From Antitrichia curtipendula (Eukaryota; Streptophyta; Bryopsida; Hypnales; Leucodontaceae), in the NCBI GenBank assembly GCA_951230915.1, contig OX579639.1:5022001-5086000 (forward strand): a stretch of DNA of 64,000 bases, given 5' to 3'. Within the stretch, counting starts at the first letter, position 1, and every line of letters begins with the position of its first letter. The position numbers were made by a program, and so were the translations under genes. Of this stretch, positions 59,560 to 64,000 are shown piece by piece. The notes below the pieces were generated by a model. It saw nothing but the letters and a program-made list of their open reading frames with translations, was not told the origin of the DNA and did not search any database.

Positions 59560-60494
59560 AGAGATTTTTGCAAGTGGTTCTTTCAAGTAGTCTAGCGCCA
59601 TTGTCGGCTGGACCAAATTCTCAAGCTTCTCCTCATGTTTCTTCAATCCCTACAAGTCCCCTTCCATCCGTAGGTACACAAGCGATACCACAAGAGTGAC
59701 ATTGGAGCAACACCGCAATTCAATTTTTATTGTCCCAATGCAAGGAACACGTGGAGACTCACAACACTGTGACGATGCGACAACATCAATGGAAGAGGAT
59801 TCACTAGCTCTTCATTGCACAATTCCTTGTTGAGCGTAGACGGAAGTTGGAGTCCCTCTCACACAAGTAGAAGAAGCTGTGGCCTGCGGATCAACTATTC
59901 CAAGATTAAGAAATTGAAGAACTAGACGGGGACCGGTGCCAAAGATGATGGTGAAAAGTTCATTTGGTATGATCAAATTGACAAGATTCTTAGCTTCGCG
60001 ACAAAAGACAACAAAGTATCGGGAAGAATGGACCAAGGTGTATCGGTGTCGGGAATGGGGACTTCAAATGCTTTCGTTGATCTCTCTGAAGATCATGATG
60101 ACGTTGGGTAGTCATTTCATCTACAGTCACCACCATGCACTGTTCCAACTTCATCTACCGACACTACCCATGACAATAGTAGAACTAATCCACAAACACG
60201 TGCATTTAATTTAGTTCGTTGCCATGGCTAAGGTACTTCTTCAAAACCTGCTAAGAGGGCCCGAATTGACAAGAGTTTGATGGATACTTTGGACAAGTTG
60301 GCTGATTCTGTTGTAGAAATAGAGAAGTTAGGATTAAAGTTTCTGTAACTATGCACAAGGAGAACCAGACAAAACGTCGAATGGAATGTGAAGAGAATAG
60401 GAAATTGGAGCTTGAATTATTTCTATTGCAACAGGCTAGTAGTAAGCGCATGACAACTATGTTTGTAGATGTTGTTGAAAAGAATATAGAATAG
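59560..60494 (+). pseudogene. Broken trihelix (GT-factor, Myb/SANT-like) gene
   Basis: Remnant of a plant trihelix-type DNA-binding protein. A Ser/Pro-rich N-terminal part is followed by the first helix (HWSNTAIQFLLSQCKEHVE, about 59700-59756), the second Trp segment (MRQHQWKRIH), and a basic stretch (ERRRKLE). After a frameshift comes the aromatic third-helix segment FIWYDQIDKIL (about 59960). The C-terminal half has a Ser/Thr-rich linker, KPAKRARIDKSLMDTLDKLA, and a charged probable coiled coil (ENRKLELELFLLQQASSKR) ending at the TAG at 60492-60494. There are several in-frame stops (for example 59805-59807) and at least two frame changes. Intact relatives act as nuclear transcription factors or transposon-derived binding proteins. 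Confidence 0.6.
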
Positions 60495-61176
60495 CTTTGA
60501 CATTATTTCAATTTTCCTACATTGTACTCATCTTCTTTTTATGAATGCTATTTCATTCTATTAATGTTTCTATAATGTTTCCATGAGTGTTTCTATAATC
60601 TTTTTATAATATTTCTATAATATTCTAATTATGTTTCAATTATATTTCAATCATGTTTCTATAAAAAAAAATTTAAGAATGTTCATATAATTTGAATTTA
60701 GCTTAATTCAATTTTATCATAGCTGAAGTGCACATGAAGTATCTTTTAATCAACAAGAATAGAATTAATAAAGAACTTAACACAAGAGAAAAATGGATTA
60801 ACTGCAAAATCCTAAGTTCAATTTCTACTGGATATAAGAAAGTTTCTAAAAAAGAACATTCAAAATTTTAAAAACAAGTGTATACTACCAACATAGTGGT
60901 TTAATTTATAATTTAATGGACAATAAATGGAACATGGCTAAATTTCACTGTAGATTACGTTCCACTTAAAACATTATCTTAATATTGATCTAACGTTCTA
61001 TTAGATTAACACTGATTTAGCATTTGCAGCTTTGTGAAACTATAAGGGATCTTTGAGATGATCCACTTTCACCTTGACACTTCAAGAGCTTAGGGTATGT
61101 TGGTCAGTTGGTGTGGAATGGAGCACCGTATGCTGGTTGGAAACACTGTCTAATTGACCATGGTATTTGTTTACAG
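60495..61176. other. AT-rich DNA between two pseudogenes
   Basis: Contains degenerate repeats of 'tttctataat' (60570-60670). No upstream COG2 exons could be recognised in this stretch. Confidence 0.45.
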
Positions 61177-62022
61177 GTGCTAAAGCAAACCAAAGGCATC
61201 ATTGCAACACATCGCATGACAAATCGACCTCTCCCCAGTCGCCATTCACATTATGTCACAAGCGTCTTCCAGCCCCTGAAGGTCATAAATCTCTCACAAA
61301 TTTCAATAGATATATCACACTTATAATATATATACCTACACCGCTGGTAGAGTTCAAGAATTTCGTTACAATCAGTGTTTTTACTCTTTTGCGTGCTGTG
61401 CATGCGCAAACGTGAACTTGATCCGAGTTTGAGACAGTTTTCCCCCGTAAAATTAGTACCTTGTGTTGGCTGTGTGAAATTGAAGTGTGGTTTTGCCATC
61501 GGATCTAAATTGGTGCATCTAAATTCGTCTCTTACAATGCATTTGCCATCCACACACGTCACCAGTAAGAAGTAAGATACCTCTGAGTTCTATCATTGAT
61601 GCGATACTCATGGTTCATGACTGGGACCCTACTACTTCATATTTCAATCATTCATGACACTGATATGTAACGAAATAACACTTCAATGCTTTAGAATCCA
61701 CAAAAGACCAACTCAAAACAGATTCACTCTAGTAATCAAAAAGCACTCAAATAGCCGGATGCTACGGGGATGGATTCCCTACGTGCTTGGGTTGCGAAGA
61801 ACGCTAAGATGAAATTGGGCTGGCAAGTAGTTTTATCCTGCTTTGTCTACTGCTATACGTTAAGAAGAGTTCTCTAACCTTCAGGGTCATTTTTGGGTGA
61901 CAAACAGGAATACGGTCGCCGTCTGGCAGCTTTGGGAGTTACGGCAGTGGACATACCAGCCTTCATTTCGCTTTGGCAATGTGTAGCTCCTCCAGATACG
62001 CACGAAGTTGTCCGGTTCTAAT
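61177..62022 (+). pseudogene. COG2: COG2 C-terminal gene fragment
   Basis: Two exon-like pieces match the C-terminal end of plant COG2, a subunit of the conserved oligomeric Golgi tethering complex. Piece 1 (61177-61281, 35 codons, between TTTACAG and GTCATA) includes IIATHRMTNRPLPSRHSHYV, a conserved plant COG2 segment. Piece 2 (from 61908 after CAAACAG) starts EYGRRLAALGVTAVDIPAF and leads to the terminal WQCVAPP motif. An extra T at about 61980 shifts the frame within that motif. The segment normally lying between these exons (RYYELA..., the region before the last exon) is missing from the 626 bp that separate them, and no upstream exons are seen in the preceding AT-rich DNA. I therefore read it as a decayed partial copy. 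A rare assembly error could explain the one-base shift but not the missing exon. Confidence 0.75.
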
Positions 62023-64000
62023 TAATCTTGGGAAGCTCGTAGTAACTTCGAACAGGTGGTTGATACGATCCATACCACGATAATTTAGACTAGATTTCAC
62101 TTGTACTACAATTATTCAAGCGAATTTCACTTAGGAATCTTCTTTCCTTTCGTTAGCCAGTGAAGTTTTACGAGTTCATCTCAAAGTATTTCCAACTCTG
62201 AGAATACTCTGGGCCATTGTCTTCGTAGAACTTTGATCATGCACGGTGATTGACATTGTGCCAATTCTATTAGTTGCAGGTGGTGCAGGCAATTCTGTCG
62301 AGGCAGCAGACTCAACGTAAGGACGATAGGGACAAATCAGACAGTGAATCTCAATCTTCAGAATGACAGTTGTGAGGAAGTGAACGCTTCTTATTGTGAA
62401 TGATCAAGCGACTATGATACTCAAAAGCTTCAGCACCCGATGGGTTACTAGAATCACAGCCAACGACACTACGGGTTGTCCGTATCTCTATCTCGCCGAT
62501 TGCACAAGCCGGAGCTTTCTAACCAGGAGTTGTATTTCAGGAATGCACTGCGAGGTCCAAGTAGTTGTGGATCCTCTGATGATTAAAATCCACACGTTCT
62601 GACGTGAGTGGCGTTGAAAAAGGTGCACTCTGATGCACGAGGAAAGCATGATTGGATGTACTCGCAGTCACAGCCCTCGTGCCTTCCCATCTCGCACCTC
62701 ACTTCCTCGCCAGGGAGACAATCCATGCCTGGAGACTGGCACACTGCATCCACCAGGACAATCAACAAATAGGGATGTCAAACCTCACAACGTTTGTTCC
62801 GCAATGTGCAGGTTTGTTACCAAAGTGGGTTTTATGCAATTCTTCCTCCTTCGAAGTGGTAGCCTTTCATGGAAATTTCCAAAGCTGCTAAACGGCGATT
62901 CTACGGGTTGTCCGAGACTCTATCTCGCTGATTGTGGGTCAACTTCAACAACCCCTTATGCCTCTCAACCAGACGTTCAACCAATTGGCTGCCAAAATGC
63001 CTCTCGAAGAAAGACCACTACACCGGACCCCTTTCATCTCAGTTACCTTCTGTAATATCACATCCTCTTTTCACCGCGAAGCCTTTAAGGAACGGGCAAA
63101 CCCGGTTCAAAACTCACTCTGTTCTTTCATCATCACTCTTCCTTATCACAAAAATTTACATACAAATGTGATGATAAGGAGCTTGACAAGTGTAAATTAA
63201 ATGGGTGGTAGATCACATTCTGGACTCTTACAACCATGTCCTTTAATTCACAGTTTCACATTTCCATTGTCACCCATGTATCATAACTCCATTCATAATC
63301 CCCATGCTCTGGGGTCATCTAAACTTGTAACTTTAAAGCAGCTTTCCAGCACCAAGGATTGCGAAAACCATGGCAGCTTATCTGTGGTGGAATACACTGC
63401 ATTTGAGCAAAAGCACAAGTCTCAGAAAAAGCAAATGAGATAGCTCAGGATTAAGAAACTCTTACAAAGAGGGAAGTCATCATTGGTTTTCTCGGCAGGT
63501 GGCGCTAGAAGGTGGCGAGAGGTTAAGTGATTAAGTTCAAACATGGATGTCAACTGCACCACTCACACATGTCAACCCAACATGTTAGAAATGGAGCAAG
63601 CAACACACTTTGACACAAACTAACCCCAATTATGATCTAAAATAGATCATTTAGAAAGCTTCGAGGAAGGATGGGAACCATATGCTTACAGCAAAGAAGA
63701 AATCATGACCGGAAGTTTAATCAATAGAAACAATTTTGAGGGTTAATGTGATCAACTATAAGGTAGGAGGCTCTGAAAGCGAGCGGGCATTTAGAACTGC
63801 TCATGTAGACTCGCCTGAAATGGACATAAGGTGGTCTTTAAATGGATCTTCTGTAGTCATTGAATGGATTGGTAAAAGAAATATTATTTATTGCAAGAGC
63901 CAATCATTCTCTTTGTTTTCCCATTTCTCTTTTGAAACTGCATCTGAACGGTTTATGGAAGACCTAGGGTCATAAATAGGGACCTACGACTCATTACGTT
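62023..64000. other. Moderate-GC DNA to the window end, no clear gene
   Basis: A possible isolated exon lies at 62280-62366 (after TTGCAG; VVQAILSRQQ...DKSDSESQSSE, then TGA). Two short direct copies of 'ctacgggttgtccg..ctctatctcgc.gattg' are at 62469-62502 and 62901-62934. Repeat F occupies about 63750-64000. Overlapping short frames at 62396-63443 have no recognisable domain. Confidence 0.4.

Noticed and set aside
61773..61830. Possible exon MDSLRAWVAKNAKMKLGWQ upstream of the COG2 terminal piece
   Set aside because: It joins in phase and has a GT, but it does not resemble the COG2 segment expected there, so it is probably chance.
1..64000. tRNA, rRNA or other structured RNA genes
   Set aside because: No sequence with convincing A- and B-box spacing or rRNA core motifs was found by eye; a covariance-model search would be the proper test.

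Overview
The window reads as nuclear DNA of a land plant, most likely a bryophyte-grade genome. The intergenic DNA is very AT-rich and packed with repeats. It surrounds a few GC-richer, intron-containing genes whose closest family relationships are plant-like: a PP2C of the plant At3g06270/At2g20050 type, a plant-style DCAF8, a COG2 fragment and a trihelix-factor relic. Nothing prokaryotic (operons, ribosome binding sites, CRISPR) is present. The exact lineage is inference; no species marker was seen.

Layout. 1-8.7 kb: AT-rich DNA with a GC-rich palindrome, a broken unknown gene (3.2-4.1 kb) and nested repeats. 8.7-11.7 kb: a two-exon zinc-less MDR reductase on the minus strand (333 aa), flanked by two oppositely oriented copies of one short TIR element. 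11.7-17.5 kb: more TTAA-type elements and repeats. 18.1-19.1 kb: a two-exon gene (271 aa) of unknown function made of two tandem copies of one domain. 19-43 kb: gene-poor DNA with a non-autonomous CACTA-like element, two retroelement gag relics, and more TTAA elements. 43.7-46.0 kb: a three-exon PP2C phosphatase (520 aa) with an acylatable N-terminus. 49.4-56.0 kb: a DCAF8-type WD40 gene with a GC-AG intron. 56.7-57.9 kb: a TTAA element between inverted repeat arms. 59.6-60.5 kb: a trihelix pseudogene. 61.2-62.0 kb: a COG2 pseudogene fragment with a one-base insertion. The right end holds moderately GC-rich DNA without a clear gene.

The most notable signal is a family of mostly 0.7-0.95 kb elements, plus a 227-bp one, with the boundary TTAA|CCCCTAAA ... 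TTTAGGGG|TTAA, the terminal architecture of piggyBac elements. Two insertions can be read against their target: one sits in a gag gene whose frame is restored when the element plus one TTAA is removed, and one interrupts another repeat. No transposase is present in the window. The intact genes are unrelated housekeeping or signalling functions and do not form a pathway. All gene models are manual; exon joins were checked for splice dinucleotides and phase only.
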